Counted from the first letter of the stretch, positions 49,825 to 58,193 are shown. The stretch: 64,000 nt of DNA from Eikenella corrodens (GCF_003990355.1 NZ_CP034670.1:1550001-1614000); one strand, 5' to 3'. Notes: generated by a model from the sequence alone, not told the origin. Numbers and translations are program-made.

Positions 49825-51255
49825 ATGACCTGGGAAACCGTAATCGGACTGGAAATCCACGTCCAACTCAACACAAAATCCAAAATCTTCAGCGGCGCAT
49901 CGACCGCGTTCGGTGCGGAACCCAATGCGCACGCCAGCGTGGTGGAATGCGCGCTGCCGGGCGTGCTGCCGGTGATGAACCGCGAAGTCGTTGAAAAAGC
50001 CATCAAATTGGGCTTGGCTTTGGATGCGAAAATCAATCAGAAAAACGTGTTCGACCGCAAAAACTACTTCTATCCCGACTTGCCAAAAGGCTATCAAATC
50101 AGCCAGTTGGATTTGCCGATTGTTGAACACGGCAAATTGGAAATAGTGGTCGGCGACGATGTGAAAACCATCAACGTAACCCGCGCGCACATGGAAGAAG
50201 ATGCGGGCAAATCCGTGCATGAGGGCTTGAACGGTGCAACCGGTATCGACTTGAACCGCGCCGGCACGCCGCTGTTGGAAGTGGTATCCGAACCCGAAAT
50301 GCGTTCCGCCACCGAAGCCGTTGCCTACGCCAAAGCCTTACACAGCTTGGTGACCTGGCTGGACATCTGTGACGGCAATATGGCGGAAGGCTCGTTCCGC
50401 GTCGATGCCAACGTATCCGTGCGCCCGAAAGGTCAAGTGGAATTCGGCACGCGCCGCGAGATTAAAAACCTCAATTCCTTCCGCTTCTTGGAACAGGCGA
50501 TTAATTACGAGGTGGAAGCGCAAATCGAGATTTTGGAAGACGGCGGCAAAGTACAGCAGGCGACCATGCTGTTTGACCCGGAAAAAGGTGAAACCCGCGT
50601 GATGCGTTTGAAAGAAGATGCACACGACTACCGCTACTTCCCCGACCCCGATTTGCTGCCCGTCATCATTTCAGACGACCAGTTGCAAAAAGCCAAAGAA
50701 GAAATGCCAGAGCTGCCGAAAGAAATGGCGGCGCGTTTCGTGGCGGATTACGGCATATCCGACTACGACGCGCGCCTGCTCACCGCCAGCCGCGTGCAGG
50801 CTGCTTATTTTGAAGAAGCCGCCAAAGCCAGCGGACAAGGCAAGCTGACTGCCAACTGGATGAACGGCGAACTCGCCGCCACGCTGAACAAAGAAGGCAT
50901 GGAACTTGCCGACAGCCCGATTACCGCCCCACGCCTCGCCGCGCTGGTGGGCAAAATCGCCGACGGCACTTTAAGCAGCAAATTGGCGAAAAAAGCCTTT
51001 GAAGCCATGTGGGCCGAACCCGAAGCCTCCATTGCCGAAATCATCGAAAAACACGGCTTGCAGCAGATGACCGATACCGGCGCGATTGAAGCCATGGTGG
51101 ACGAAGTGCTGGCAAACAACGCCAAAGCCGTGGAACAGTTCAAATCCGGCAACGAAAAAGCCCTGAATGCGATTGTGGGACAAGTGATGAAGGCCAGCAA
51201 AGGCAAAGCGAATCCCGCGCAGGTGCAGGAGTTGATTAAAGCGAAGTTGGGGTAA
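49825..51255 (+). CDS. gatB: Asp-tRNA(Asn)/Glu-tRNA(Gln) amidotransferase subunit B
   Basis: GatB binds the misacylated tRNA, phosphorylates its side chain with ATP and amidates it with ammonia from GatA. The 476-residue product opens [20 protein letters not shown] and has the conserved blocks [23 protein letters not shown] and [15 protein letters not shown] [18 protein letters not shown], plus the C-terminal YqeY-like tRNA-binding domain. An exact Kingella-type uptake sequence (50795-50806) and a near copy of the N. mucosa type (50670-50681) lie in it. With gatA it appears to come from another Neisseriaceae species. Confidence 0.97.
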   Translation: MTWETVIGLEIHVQLNTKSKIFSGASTAFGAEPNAHASVVECALPGVLPVMNREVVEKAIKLGLALDAKINQKNVFDRKNYFYPDLPKGYQISQLDLPIVEHGKLEIVVGDDVKTINVTRAHMEEDAGKSVHEGLNGATGIDLNRAGTPLLEVVSEPEMRSATEAVAYAKALHSLVTWLDICDGNMAEGSFRVDANVSVRPKGQVEFGTRREIKNLNSFRFLEQAINYEVEAQIEILEDGGKVQQATMLFDPEKGETRVMRLKEDAHDYRYFPDPDLLPVIISDDQLQKAKEEMPELPKEMAARFVADYGISDYDARLLTASRVQAAYFEEAAKASGQGKLTANWMNGELAATLNKEGMELADSPITAPRLAALVGKIADGTLSSKLAKKAFEAMWAEPEASIAEIIEKHGLQQMTDTGAIEAMVDEVLANNAKAVEQFKSGNEKALNAIVGQVMKASKGKANPAQVQELIKAKLG

Positions 51256-51264
51256 ATAAAGTGC

Positions 51265-51302
51265 AGGCTGCCTGAAAACAGATTTTCGGATTTCAGGCAG
51301 CC
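51265..51302 (+). terminator. Inverted Simonsiella-type uptake pair behind gatB
   Basis: AGGCTGCCTGAAAA and TTTCAGGCAGCCT face each other 10 bp behind gatB. Both are the AGGCTGCCTGAA dialect, different from the Eikenella form that dominates the window. The pair probably ends gatB transcription. Confidence 0.55.
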
Positions 51303-51337
51303 TGTCGATTAAAAAAAGGCTGCCCTAGATAGCTAAG

Positions 51338-51369
51338 AAAAGTGTAAACAACGTAACGATTTCCTACAG
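51338..51369. repeat. Solo end of the MITE-like element
   Basis: AAAAGTGTAAACAACG and TAACGATTTCCTACAG match the terminal inverted repeat of the element at 60614-60820. The rest of the element is not seen here. Confidence 0.6.
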
Positions 51370-51501
51370 GAAACCGCGCGGGTAAATATTTGCTCTACAG
51401 CCAGTCAAATCCTTGTTCGGAAAGCCTCCTTTTCGATAGCAATATTGCTCCGCTATATTAAAGGCCGTACAATAAAAATTTTTGAGAAAGGATACTTATC
51501 T

Positions 51502-51768
51502 ATGATAAGCAAGAAAAAATTCAATGCTTTTATCGGAAGCATAGGCGCGGCAATCGGGATTTTTGTATTCATCGCCTATATCCCCCAAATTATCGCTAAT
51601 TTGGAAGGGGAAAAGGCGCAACCGTGGCAACCTCTGTTTGCGGCAGTATCCTGTTTGATTTGGGTTTTATATGGTTGGAGTAAAGAACCCAAAAAAGACT
51701 GGATTTTGATTGTGCCCAATGCGGTTGGCGTGATATTGGGTTCTTTGACTTTTCTGACCGCACTTTAA
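51502..51768 (+). CDS. SemiSWEET-family sugar transporter
   Basis: The 88-residue product has three membrane spans, the size of a SemiSWEET half-transporter that works as a dimer. The PQ-type motif is in FIAYIPQIIANLEG, and FAAVSCLIWVLYGW and PNAVGVILGSLTFLTAL match spans two and three. It moves small sugars across the inner membrane by facilitated diffusion. The ATG at 51502 (MISKKKFN) has GAGAAAGGA upstream; a longer frame is not supported. It stands alone between a repeat end and a Correia element. Confidence 0.88.
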   Translation: MISKKKFNAFIGSIGAAIGIFVFIAYIPQIIANLEGEKAQPWQPLFAAVSCLIWVLYGWSKEPKKDWILIVPNAVGVILGSLTFLTAL

Positions 51769-51801
51769 AAACAACCGACGCGGTAGCGTAATCGTCATCA
51801 T

Positions 51802-51843
51802 AAAGGCTACCTGAAAACGATAAAAGGGTTTTCAGGTAGCCTT
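51802..51843. terminator. Inverted uptake-sequence pair behind SemiSWEET gene
   Basis: AAAGGCTACCTGAAAAC faces GTTTTCAGGTAGCCTT, directly abutting a Correia element. Confidence 0.5.
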
Positions 51844-51948
51844 ATAGTGAATTAAATTTAAATCAGGACAAGACGACGAGCCGCAGACAGTACACACGTT
51901 ACGGCAAGGCGAGCCAACGCTGTACTGGTTTAAATTTAATTCACTATA
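51843..51948. repeat. Correia-type repeat element (short form)
   Basis: Ends are TATAGTGAATTAAATTTAAA and TTTAAATTTAATTCACTATA. It begins on the last base of an uptake sequence. The gap 51949-52090 that follows shows no other feature. Confidence 0.9.
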
Positions 51949-52090
51949 TAATGCCGCCTGAGCATCTGTCTGAATTGTCAAACCAAGGCACAGGCTGCTT
52001 TTGCCTGCTAGAAAGCACGCTGCGCCGTTTACTCAATCAACCCGCGCTTTAGCAGGGCTAAGCAAGGGGGTTTCATCTTAGGAGATTATT

Positions 52091-52522
52091 ATGAAATTTG
52101 CCAAAATCATGGCCTTATGGCTGGCTTTGTCCGGCAGCGCGTTCGCAGCAGGCTTGGACGCATCCGATGCCGGCGACTATGTGCAGCTGGACAAAGACCA
52201 ACAGCCCACACAAATGCAGATGCGTTATTACCAGCGTGGCACGCAATGGGTGATGGACGGAAAACGCGGCGATGGCGAATGGATGCCGGTGTGCCAAGGC
52301 ACGGGTGAATGCCGCCTGCAAACTTCCCCCGCACGGAAAGTGCGCGAATGGAAAGCCATGCTGCCCGCCGAACTCCAAGCCATGCCAATGGCGTGCATCC
52401 ACAATAAGGCTTTTGCCTTCTGCCGCATGAGCAAGCCCGATAATCCGAATATGCGCCTGTATTGGTGGTTCGCCTGGAAAGACGGGCAAAACTATGTGTT
52501 TGGCTTAAACCGCCTCCGCTAA
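52091..52522 (+). CDS. Hypothetical exported protein
   Basis: The 143-residue product has a signal peptide (MKFAKIMALWLALSGSAFA) and a compact mature domain with four cysteines (VCQGTGECRLQ, MACIHNKAFAFCRMS), likely two disulfides. It ends in a tryptophan-rich stretch (LYWWFAWKDGQNYVFG). The start has TTAGGAGATTATT upstream. I do not recognise the family. It stands alone between repeats. Confidence 0.72.
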   Translation: MKFAKIMALWLALSGSAFAAGLDASDAGDYVQLDKDQQPTQMQMRYYQRGTQWVMDGKRGDGEWMPVCQGTGECRLQTSPARKVREWKAMLPAELQAMPMACIHNKAFAFCRMSKPDNPNMRLYWWFAWKDGQNYVFGLNRLR

Positions 52523-52648
52523 TGCGGGCGCAAATAAAGTTTGCCCGCCCGTATATGTATGCCCAACAGCATGAATGCCGGGCAAAACGGATTGGCGCTG
52601 CCGATTCTGCGCGAGCGGAAAAATAATGTGCAGCCTTAAGCCATCCCG

Positions 52649-52690
52649 AAAGGCTACCTGAAAATGCCCGGCCGTTTTCAGGTAGCCTTC
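52649..52690. terminator. Inverted uptake-sequence pair
   Basis: AAAGGCTACCTGAAAA faces TTTTCAGGTAGCCTT about 130 bp behind the exported-protein gene. Confidence 0.45.
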
Positions 52691-52733
52691 TTATCTTTTA
52701 GAAACAAGATGACCAACCCATCAACAGATGAAG

Positions 52734-52839
52734 TATAGTGAATTAAATTTAAACCAGTACAGCGTTGGTTCGCCTTGCCGTACTATTTGTACTGTCTGCG
52801 GCTCGCCGCCTTGTCCTGATTTAAATTTAATTCACTATA
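52734..52839. repeat. Correia-type repeat, 5' flank of a gene relic
   Basis: Ends are TATAGTGAATTAAATTTAAA and TTTAAATTTAATTCACTATA. The relic at 52840-53262 starts directly behind it, so it replaces that gene's start. Confidence 0.9.
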
Positions 52840-53262
52840 TTAACCGCCGCCATAGCCGCGCACCCATTTTCATTCAAGAATGAAGCCTATCTGCTGCCAC
52901 CCCAGCGTTGCGGCTGTTTCTCCTGCCTCGTCATCTTCCGCTCCTCTGAGTTGGAGGAAAGCGACTTTGTGCCGGAAGACGACGGGCAATACACGGCATG
53001 CTGCCCTTATTGCGGCATCGACAGCGTTATCGGCGAAAATTGCGGATACGCAATCACCCCGGAGTTATTGGCAGCTATGAAGGACTATTGGTTTTATAGT
53101 GAATTAACAAAAACCAGTACAGCGTTGGCTCGCCTTGCCGTACTATTTGTACTGTCTGCGGCTCGCCGCCTTGTCCTGATTTTTGTTAATCCACTATACA
53201 AGGATGAGCATGCTGCAGAATGTTCAGGTAGCCTGTTTAGCTCTTATATCATGGTGAATTAA
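52840..53262 (+). pseudogene. Cysteine-rich cytoplasmic protein relic between two Correia elements
   Basis: The frame is open from the first Correia element and reads HPFSFKNEAYLLPPQRCGCF, SCLVIFRSSELEESDFVPED and TACCPYCGIDSVIGENCGYA, ending in LLAAMKDYWF. This cysteine-pair pattern is that of a small conserved cytoplasmic protein family. There is no ATG before the conserved part, so the start was lost with the first Correia insertion. At the other end the frame passes without a stop through the Correia element at 53095-53198 and ends at 53262. The native C-terminus is replaced or extended by about 35 element-coded residues. Confidence 0.65.
53095..53198. repeat. Correia-type repeat inserted in the 3' end of a gene relic
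   Basis: Ends are TATAGTGAATTAACAAAAAC and TTTTTGTTAATCCACTATA. In the frame of the relic the element has no stop codon and codes a hydrophobic stretch (LARLAVLFVLSAARRLVLIF). Confidence 0.92.
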
Positions 53263-53319
53263 AATAAGGTTGCTGCTGCGCTAGTTCTCCTTACCCCACT
53301 CTGGCTTTAATCCACCATA
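53249..53319. repeat. Degenerate short inverted-repeat element
   Basis: ATGGTGAATTAAA at the left pairs with TTTAATCCACCAT at the right. The ends resemble Correia ends with one changed base each, but the inner part (GTTGCTGCTGCGCTAGTTCT) differs. A related degenerate stretch may lie at about 63505-63590. Confidence 0.45.
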
Positions 53320-53335
53320 CATCCACAACTAACTT

Positions 53336-53782
53336 ATGAACCCAGAAGTCCGCTTAGAAAACGGCAAGGTATATCGGCTTGCCCCTGCTTGGAAACGAAT
53401 CGCGGCCGCCGCCCTAAACTTCGGTCTAGCCTATGCCCTGCTGCAAGCTTTGCTGTATTGCTTCCCTGGCAACAACGATTTCCATTTGGTGCTGCTGCCG
53501 ATGCTGGCTTATATGTTGCTGCAAACCATATTGATGTCGCTGAAAGGGCAGTCGTTCGGCAAATGGCTGTTCCGCATCCGTGTGCTAGACAAAAACGGCA
53601 GCAATCCCGGCTTTCTCGGCACGGTATTGGCTCGCGAAGTGGCTTTTGTGTTGCTATTGATTTTCTTCCGTTGGCCGGCCGGTTTGGCATATCTTATTTG
53701 TCTGGCCATGCTCTTGATTCCCAAATTCGAACGGCGTACTCTGCAAGATCGGTTTATGGGCTCGGTGGTGGTATCGCTATAG
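53336..53782 (+). CDS. RDD-family membrane protein
   Basis: The 148-residue product has the RDD pattern: LAPAWKRIAAAALNFGLAYA with the Arg of the first span, LKGQSFGKWLFRIRVLDKNG between spans two and three, and the late LQDRFMGSVVV with the conserved Asp. RDD proteins are small inner-membrane proteins of mostly unknown role. The ATG has no strong ribosome site. It lies between a degenerate repeat and lptE. Confidence 0.88.
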   Translation: MNPEVRLENGKVYRLAPAWKRIAAAALNFGLAYALLQALLYCFPGNNDFHLVLLPMLAYMLLQTILMSLKGQSFGKWLFRIRVLDKNGSNPGFLGTVLAREVAFVLLLIFFRWPAGLAYLICLAMLLIPKFERRTLQDRFMGSVVVSL

Positions 53783-53895
53783 TAAAGGCTAGCTGAAAGC
53801 CCATGCTGCCGCTTTTCAGGTAGCCTCTCCCGTCCACAATCCGCTAGAATACGCCCCTAGCCGCCGCCTCTTGCGGCGCAAGCCAAGGAAACACC

Positions 53896-54372
53896 ATGAA
53901 AAAATATCTGATGCTGCCCCTTTTGCTGTTGTTGGCCGCTTGCGGCTTCCGCCTAGCCGGCAGCGACCCCGCGCTCAACCCGCCCCTGCCCTACCAAACC
54001 TGGGCCGTACAAGGGCGCGAATTGCAGCAAAATATCGAAACCGAACTGCTGCGCCGCCACGCCAAACTCGACAGCGCCTTTGCCGATGCCGTGGTCAAAG
54101 TAACCGCTATCCAAACCAATAAAAACATCCAAACCCTCAACCTCTCCGGCACCGTAACCGAATACCAGCTGGAGCTCAAAGTATCCGCCCAAGCCTGGCG
54201 CGGTGAAAAAGCCCTGGGCGAGCCGATGATGATTACCGTGTATCGCACGCTGGACTACAGCGACAGTGAAATTCTCGGCAAACAAGAAGAAGAAGCCCAG
54301 CTCTGGGCCGATATGCGCGTGGATGCCGCCCGCCAGCTCGTACGCCGCTTGGGCTACCTGAAAGCCGAATAA
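53896..54372 (+). CDS. lptE: LPS-assembly lipoprotein LptE
   Basis: LptE is the outer-membrane lipoprotein that plugs LptD and helps to deliver lipopolysaccharide to the surface. The lipoprotein signal MKKYLMLPLLLLLAACGFRL has Cys at residue 16, followed by AGSDPALNPPLPYQTWAVQG. The segment VKVTAIQTNKNIQTLNLSGT matches the family. The length of 158 aa is typical. Its stop overlaps the holA start (TAATG), the conserved lptE-holA arrangement. The last codons use an uptake-like GGCTACCTGAAA, read as GYLK. Confidence 0.92.
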   Translation: MKKYLMLPLLLLLAACGFRLAGSDPALNPPLPYQTWAVQGRELQQNIETELLRRHAKLDSAFADAVVKVTAIQTNKNIQTLNLSGTVTEYQLELKVSAQAWRGEKALGEPMMITVYRTLDYSDSEILGKQEEEAQLWADMRVDAARQLVRRLGYLKAE

Positions 54373-55379
54373 TGGCCGCCATCAGCACCGAACGCCTGCT
54401 GTCGCAGCTCAAACAGCCCCTGCAAGCGCTGTATGTGCTGCATGGCGAAGAAGCCCTGCTGCGGATAGAAGCCTTAGATGCCATCCGTGCCGCCGCCAAA
54501 GAGCAGGGCTACCTGAACCGCGAAACCCACACCCCCGACACCGCCGCCGACTGGCAAGACCTCCTCGCCTCCGCCAACAGCATCAGCCTGTTTGCCGAAC
54601 TCAAACTGCTCGAAATCCACCTGCCCGGCGGCAAGCCCGGCAAAGCCGGCGGCGAAGCCCTCGAACAACTGGCCGCCAACCTCCCGCCCGACACGGTAAC
54701 CGTCATCCTCCTGCCCAAACTCGAGCGCGCCCAAACCCAGGCCAAATGGTTTGCCGCCCTCAGCCGCAGCGGCACCGTGGCCGAAGCCAAAGCCGTTGAT
54801 GCCCAAGCCCTGCCCGGCTGGATACGCGGCCGCCTCGCGCAGCATCATTTATCCATCGGCAACGAAGCGCTAGCCCTGTTTGCCGAGCGTGTGGAAGGCA
54901 ACTTATTGGCCGCCAAGCAGGAAATCGACAAACTCGCCCTGCTCCACCCCGCCGGTCACGAATTGAGCATTGCCGAAACCGAAGCCGCCGTGGCCGACGT
55001 AGCCCGCTTCGATGTATTCCAGCTTGCCGCCGCCTGGATGAGCGGCGAACCCGCCCGTGTGGTACGCCTGCTCGAAGGTCTCGAAGCCGACGGCGAAGAG
55101 CCCGTGATGCTGCTGTGGATGCTGGCCGACGACATCCGTACCCTCATCCGCCTCACCGCCGCCCTCAAACAAGGGCAAACCGTAGCCCAAGTGCGCAACA
55201 GCCTGCGCCTGTGGGGCAGCAAACAGCAGCTCGCCCCCCTGGCCGTGCGCCGCATCCCCACCCCGCGCCTCATCGCCGCCCTGCAAGAATGCGCCCGCAT
55301 CGACCGCATCATCAAAGGCGCGGAAACCGGCGAGGCCTGGCCTGCCATCCGGCAGCTGCTGGTGAGTTTAGCCGGCTAA
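54372..55379 (+). CDS. holA: DNA polymerase III subunit delta
   Basis: The delta subunit opens the beta clamp in the clamp-loader complex. The 335-residue product starts MAAISTERLLSQLKQPLQAL then YVLHGEEALLRIEALDAIR, typical of HolA, and contains LFAELKLLEIHLPGGKPGK and LLAAKQEIDKLALL. The C-terminal helical domain ends RIDRIIKGAETGEAWPAIRQ. It overlaps lptE by one base. No separate promoter is visible; a Correia element follows at 55446. Confidence 0.95.
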   Translation: MAAISTERLLSQLKQPLQALYVLHGEEALLRIEALDAIRAAAKEQGYLNRETHTPDTAADWQDLLASANSISLFAELKLLEIHLPGGKPGKAGGEALEQLAANLPPDTVTVILLPKLERAQTQAKWFAALSRSGTVAEAKAVDAQALPGWIRGRLAQHHLSIGNEALALFAERVEGNLLAAKQEIDKLALLHPAGHELSIAETEAAVADVARFDVFQLAAAWMSGEPARVVRLLEGLEADGEEPVMLLWMLADDIRTLIRLTAALKQGQTVAQVRNSLRLWGSKQQLAPLAVRRIPTPRLIAALQECARIDRIIKGAETGEAWPAIRQLLVSLAG

Positions 55380-55445
55380 CGGGTGTCGGAATAACCGTAA
55401 CCGGAAATATGTGTCCTAACAAAAAATGGGGCAGGCAACGAATTG

Positions 55446-55551
55446 TATAGTGGATTAAATTTAAATCAGGACAAGGCGGCGAGCCGCAGACAGTACAAAT
55501 AGTACGGCAAGGCGAGCCAACGCTGTACTGGTTTAAATTTAATTCACTATA
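55446..55551. repeat. Correia-type repeat element (short form)
   Basis: Ends are TATAGTGGATTAAATTTAAA and TTTAAATTTAATTCACTATA. The gap 55380-55711 holds this element, one pair of uptake sequences and no gene. Confidence 0.92.
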
Positions 55552-55711
55552 AATAGTGTAAGAAGTACAACAAGACAAAGCCTTATCGCCCTTTTTTAGG
55601 CGGTAACGATATTTTCAGGTAGCCTCCCGCGCACCGCAGAGGCTACCTGAAAATCCATCAGCAATATAGCAATCTCATCACAACTTTTTCACACAGAACC
55701 AAGGGGAACCC

Positions 55712-55915
55712 ATGCCCCCTAAAACCAAGAAACCCCTCATTGGCGATGCCCTTGCCGTTTTGGGCTGGTGCGGCCACAACGCCGTCAAACTGAAAGAGTT
55801 TGCCAGGCACTATAATGGATTAACAAAAATCAGTACAGCGTTGGCTCGCCTTGCCGTAACGTGTATACTGTCTGCGACTCGCCGCCTTGTCCTGATTTTT
55901 GTTAATCCACTATAA
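55712..55915 (+). pseudogene. Short ORF truncated by a Correia element
   Basis: The first 35 codons (MPPKTKKPLIGDALAVLGWC...) look like a small real protein, with an ACCAAGGGGAACCC ribosome site in front. From 55811 the frame runs into a Correia element and gains the hydrophobic tail TALARLAVTCILSATRRLVL before it stops near the element's end. So the original 3' end is lost and replaced. No family is recognised; a small functional fusion cannot be excluded. Confidence 0.5.
55811..55914. repeat. Correia-type repeat truncating a small ORF
   Basis: The left end is TATAATGGATTAACAAAAAT, one base off the usual form, and the right end is TTTTTGTTAATCCACTATA. Confidence 0.9.
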
Positions 55916-55934
55916 TTGCGCACCCAGACACCAT

Positions 55935-55968
55935 AAAGGCTACCTGAAAACTTTTCAGGTAGCCTTTA
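55935..55968. terminator. Compact inverted uptake-sequence hairpin
   Basis: AAAGGCTACCTGAAAA and TTTTCAGGTAGCCTTT form a near-perfect palindrome just behind the DUF1737 gene stop. Confidence 0.6.
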
Positions 55969-55982
55969 CTGTTTGCTGCACA

Positions 55983-56177
55983 TCAATATTCGCTCAAGGG
56001 CTTGTTCGGATCGTATTGCGCCACTTCTTTCACAATCGCCTGCCCCACGCGCACGCCGTTGTCGGTGTGCGCCATGGTCGGGCTGCCATGCAGTTCCCAA
56101 CCTTGTTGCAGGGCTTCGGTTACGCGGCGGCAGAACACGGAATCGTCTGTGCCGGTGAGCAAGCGGTAAACTTTCAT
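55983..56177 (-). CDS. DUF1737 family small protein
   Basis: The 64-residue cytoplasmic protein reads MKVYRLLTGTDDSVFCRRVT then EALQQGWELHGSPTMAHTD and GVRVGQAIVKEV, the DUF1737 pattern. The function is unknown. The ATG at 56177 has GAGGAGAGAGATA upstream, a strong ribosome site; the longer frame is not supported. It lies downstream of the dolP group on the same strand, with uptake sequences between. Confidence 0.85.
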   Translation of the reverse strand: MKVYRLLTGTDDSVFCRRVTEALQQGWELHGSPTMAHTDNGVRVGQAIVKEVAQYDPNKPLSEY

Positions 56178-56308
56178 TATCTCTCTCCTCTTCAATACCG
56201 GCCATGAGGCATTGCCGCACACATGGCCATAAACAGGCTGCCTGAAACTTTGCTTTGCTGCCCGGCGATTTAACGGCGTTGCAGTTTTGCCTTCAGGCCG
56301 CCTCCGTT

Positions 56309-56794
56309 TTAAAACAGGCTATCCACCGGATTGCCGCCGCCCTCTCCGCCATCGCCCCCGGGCTGGCGCGGTTGGGGCTGGGGCGCAGGTTTCACCGGCA
56401 CCTCAACCGGGCGGATTTCGGTTTCCTGCGGAGTAATCGGCTGAATCGGCACTTCCTCGACGGGAGTAGTCGGCACAGCGCGGCGCGGATTCGGGCGCTC
56501 TTCCGGCTCGGATGCCTGGGAGGCAGCATTCATATCGGCAGCAGACGGCGGGCTGTAAGTTTGCCCGCTTACGGCCGATGCGCCGTTGGGCTGCCAAATT
56601 TCCACGCCCTGCTGCGGCGCGGAAGCATCGCCGATTCCCATGCGGGCGCTATCCGGCCTGCTCAACATCAGCCACACCATCGCCAGCAACACAATCACCA
56701 CGATAAACGCCACAATAAATAAAATCTGCACTGCTCGGCTGAATATACTGCGCGGCGGTTTTTTGTAAGAAGAAGGCATTTCTTTGCCGGACAT
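56309..56794 (-). CDS. Proline-rich single-span membrane protein
   Basis: The 161-residue product has a short basic start, one membrane span (ILFIVAFIVVIVLLAMVWLM, about residues 24-43) and a long Pro/Glu-rich tail (PTTPVEEVPIQPITPQETEI, APQPQPRQPGGDGG) that would extend into the periplasm. No domain is recognised. It starts 32 bp behind dolP, so it is probably the last gene of a gmhA-dolP operon. A spacer or scaffold role in the envelope is possible but only inferred. Confidence 0.72.
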   Translation of the reverse strand: MSGKEMPSSYKKPPRSIFSRAVQILFIVAFIVVIVLLAMVWLMLSRPDSARMGIGDASAPQQGVEIWQPNGASAVSGQTYSPPSAADMNAASQASEPEERPNPRRAVPTTPVEEVPIQPITPQETEIRPVEVPVKPAPQPQPRQPGGDGGEGGGNPVDSLF

Positions 56795-56826
56795 GGGTTT
56801 TCCTTATGATTCCGAAACAGGGGGGA

Positions 56827-57438
56827 TTAGCGCACATTACCGGGCACAAAGGTTTCATACAGCGTAACCACCTGCTGCACGCCGGCAGTGGTGCTCACGG
56901 TATTGCTGACCAGCGCCTGCTCTTCAGGCGTGAGGATGCCCATCACATAAGTAACGCCGTTATACGTTACCACTTTCACATGGTTGGCCGACACCCCTTT
57001 GGTGCCGAGCAAAGTGGTACGTACTTTGGAAGTAATCCATGAGTCGTTGCTCACATCGCCGAAGCCGCGCTGGGCTGCGGAGGCTACCTGAATATAATTG
57101 TAGACTTTCTGAGCGTTGGGCTGGGCACGCGCTACGCGCTCCACAAACGCCTTGTCGGCCTCGCTGGCCACCAAGCCCATCAACAGCACCTGGCGGTTGA
57201 AGCTGACTACCGAAAGCTTCGGCTCGAAACCCTGCGTGGTGTTGTTGCTGCGCAGATGGGTAAGCGCCGAATTTTGGATGCGCACTTCCATCACTTGGTC
57301 ATCGGCCTGCGCGCCGGTGCTTCGGCGGTCGGTGGCCGACATCACGCCGAATGCGCCAGCGCCCACCAGCGCGGTAACACAGCCGGAAAGCGACAACGGC
57401 AGCAGGCACAACAGCAGGAGGCGGAAACTTTTTTTCAT
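56827..57438 (-). CDS. dolP: BON-domain lipoprotein DolP (YraP-like)
   Basis: DolP is an outer-membrane lipoprotein that helps to keep the BAM machinery and envelope integrity; the neisserial homologue is the antigen GNA2091. The signal peptide ends in LSLSGCVTALVGAGAFG (Cys 20), followed by two BON domains, the first around LSVVSFNRQVLLMGLVASEA and the second around VKVVTYNGVTYVMGILTPEE. The length of 203 aa is typical. A good ribosome site (AAAAGGACAATAAACC) lies in front. It follows gmhA by 37 bp, as in related genomes. Confidence 0.92.
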   Translation of the reverse strand: MKKSFRLLLLCLLPLSLSGCVTALVGAGAFGVMSATDRRSTGAQADDQVMEVRIQNSALTHLRSNNTTQGFEPKLSVVSFNRQVLLMGLVASEADKAFVERVARAQPNAQKVYNYIQVASAAQRGFGDVSNDSWITSKVRTTLLGTKGVSANHVKVVTYNGVTYVMGILTPEEQALVSNTVSTTAGVQQVVTLYETFVPGNVR

Positions 57439-57475
57439 GGTTTATTGTCCTTTTGAGTGGGAATAGGTGAAGCGT

Positions 57476-58066
57476 TTATTCTTCAAACAAAGCGGTATCG
57501 ATATGATCGCACAGGGCGTGAATCAGCAGAATATGGATTTCCTGAATCCGTGCCGTACGCTGATGCGGCACATTGAGCAGCACATCGCCTTCAGCCAGCA
57601 CACCGGCAACTTTTCCGCCGTCGCGCCCGGTGAGCGCCACCACGCTCATGCCCTGCTCGCGGGCGGCTTTGATGGCGGCGAGCACATTGCCGGAATTGCC
57701 GGAAGTGGAAATCGCCACCAGCACATCGCCCGGACGGCCGAGAGCAGACACTTGGCGGGCAAAAATCTGATCAAAGGCATAATCGTTGCCGATGGCGGTG
57801 AGCGCGGAAGTATCGGTAGTGAGCGCTATGGCGCCCAGCGGCATACGTTCCTTTTCAAAACGGCCGGTGAGCTCGGCGGCAAAATGCTGCGCATCCGCGG
57901 CAGAACCGCCGTTGCCGCACACCAAAATTTTGCCGTCGGCCATCAGCGAATCCAACAGCAAAGCCGCCGCCCTCGCCGTCGGCTCGGCCAATTGTTCGGC
58001 ACACTGCTGTTTGGCGGCAATGCTTTCCTGGAAATGCTGCAATACGCGTTGGGCTGCCGAGGTCAT
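57476..58066 (-). CDS. gmhA: SIS-domain phosphoheptose isomerase / DiaA-like protein
   Basis: The 196-residue SIS-domain protein has [20 protein letters not shown] then [30 protein letters not shown] and [14 protein letters not shown]. GmhA makes D-glycero-D-manno-heptose 7-phosphate for LPS core synthesis; the paralogue DiaA controls DnaA. In this neighbourhood (rsmI, yraN, dolP) the enteric gene is diaA, while neisserial genomes label it gmhA. The sequence cannot decide between the two without comparison. It is the first gene of the run gmhA-dolP-proline-rich protein. Confidence 0.9.
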   Translation of the reverse strand: MTSAAQRVLQHFQESIAAKQQCAEQLAEPTARAAALLLDSLMADGKILVCGNGGSAADAQHFAAELTGRFEKERMPLGAIALTTDTSALTAIGNDYAFDQIFARQVSALGRPGDVLVAISTSGNSGNVLAAIKAAREQGMSVVALTGRDGGKVAGVLAEGDVLLNVPHQRTARIQEIHILLIHALCDHIDTALFEE

Positions 58067-58193
58067 AAAGGCTACCTGAAAAATAGAAACGAAAACGCGG
58101 CTATTGTAGCGGTATATGGCGGTTTGAACAATTGCCGCCGGGATTTAAGCGGCGGCAAAGAATAGAGAAGGCTACCTGAAAATACGGCAGCTA

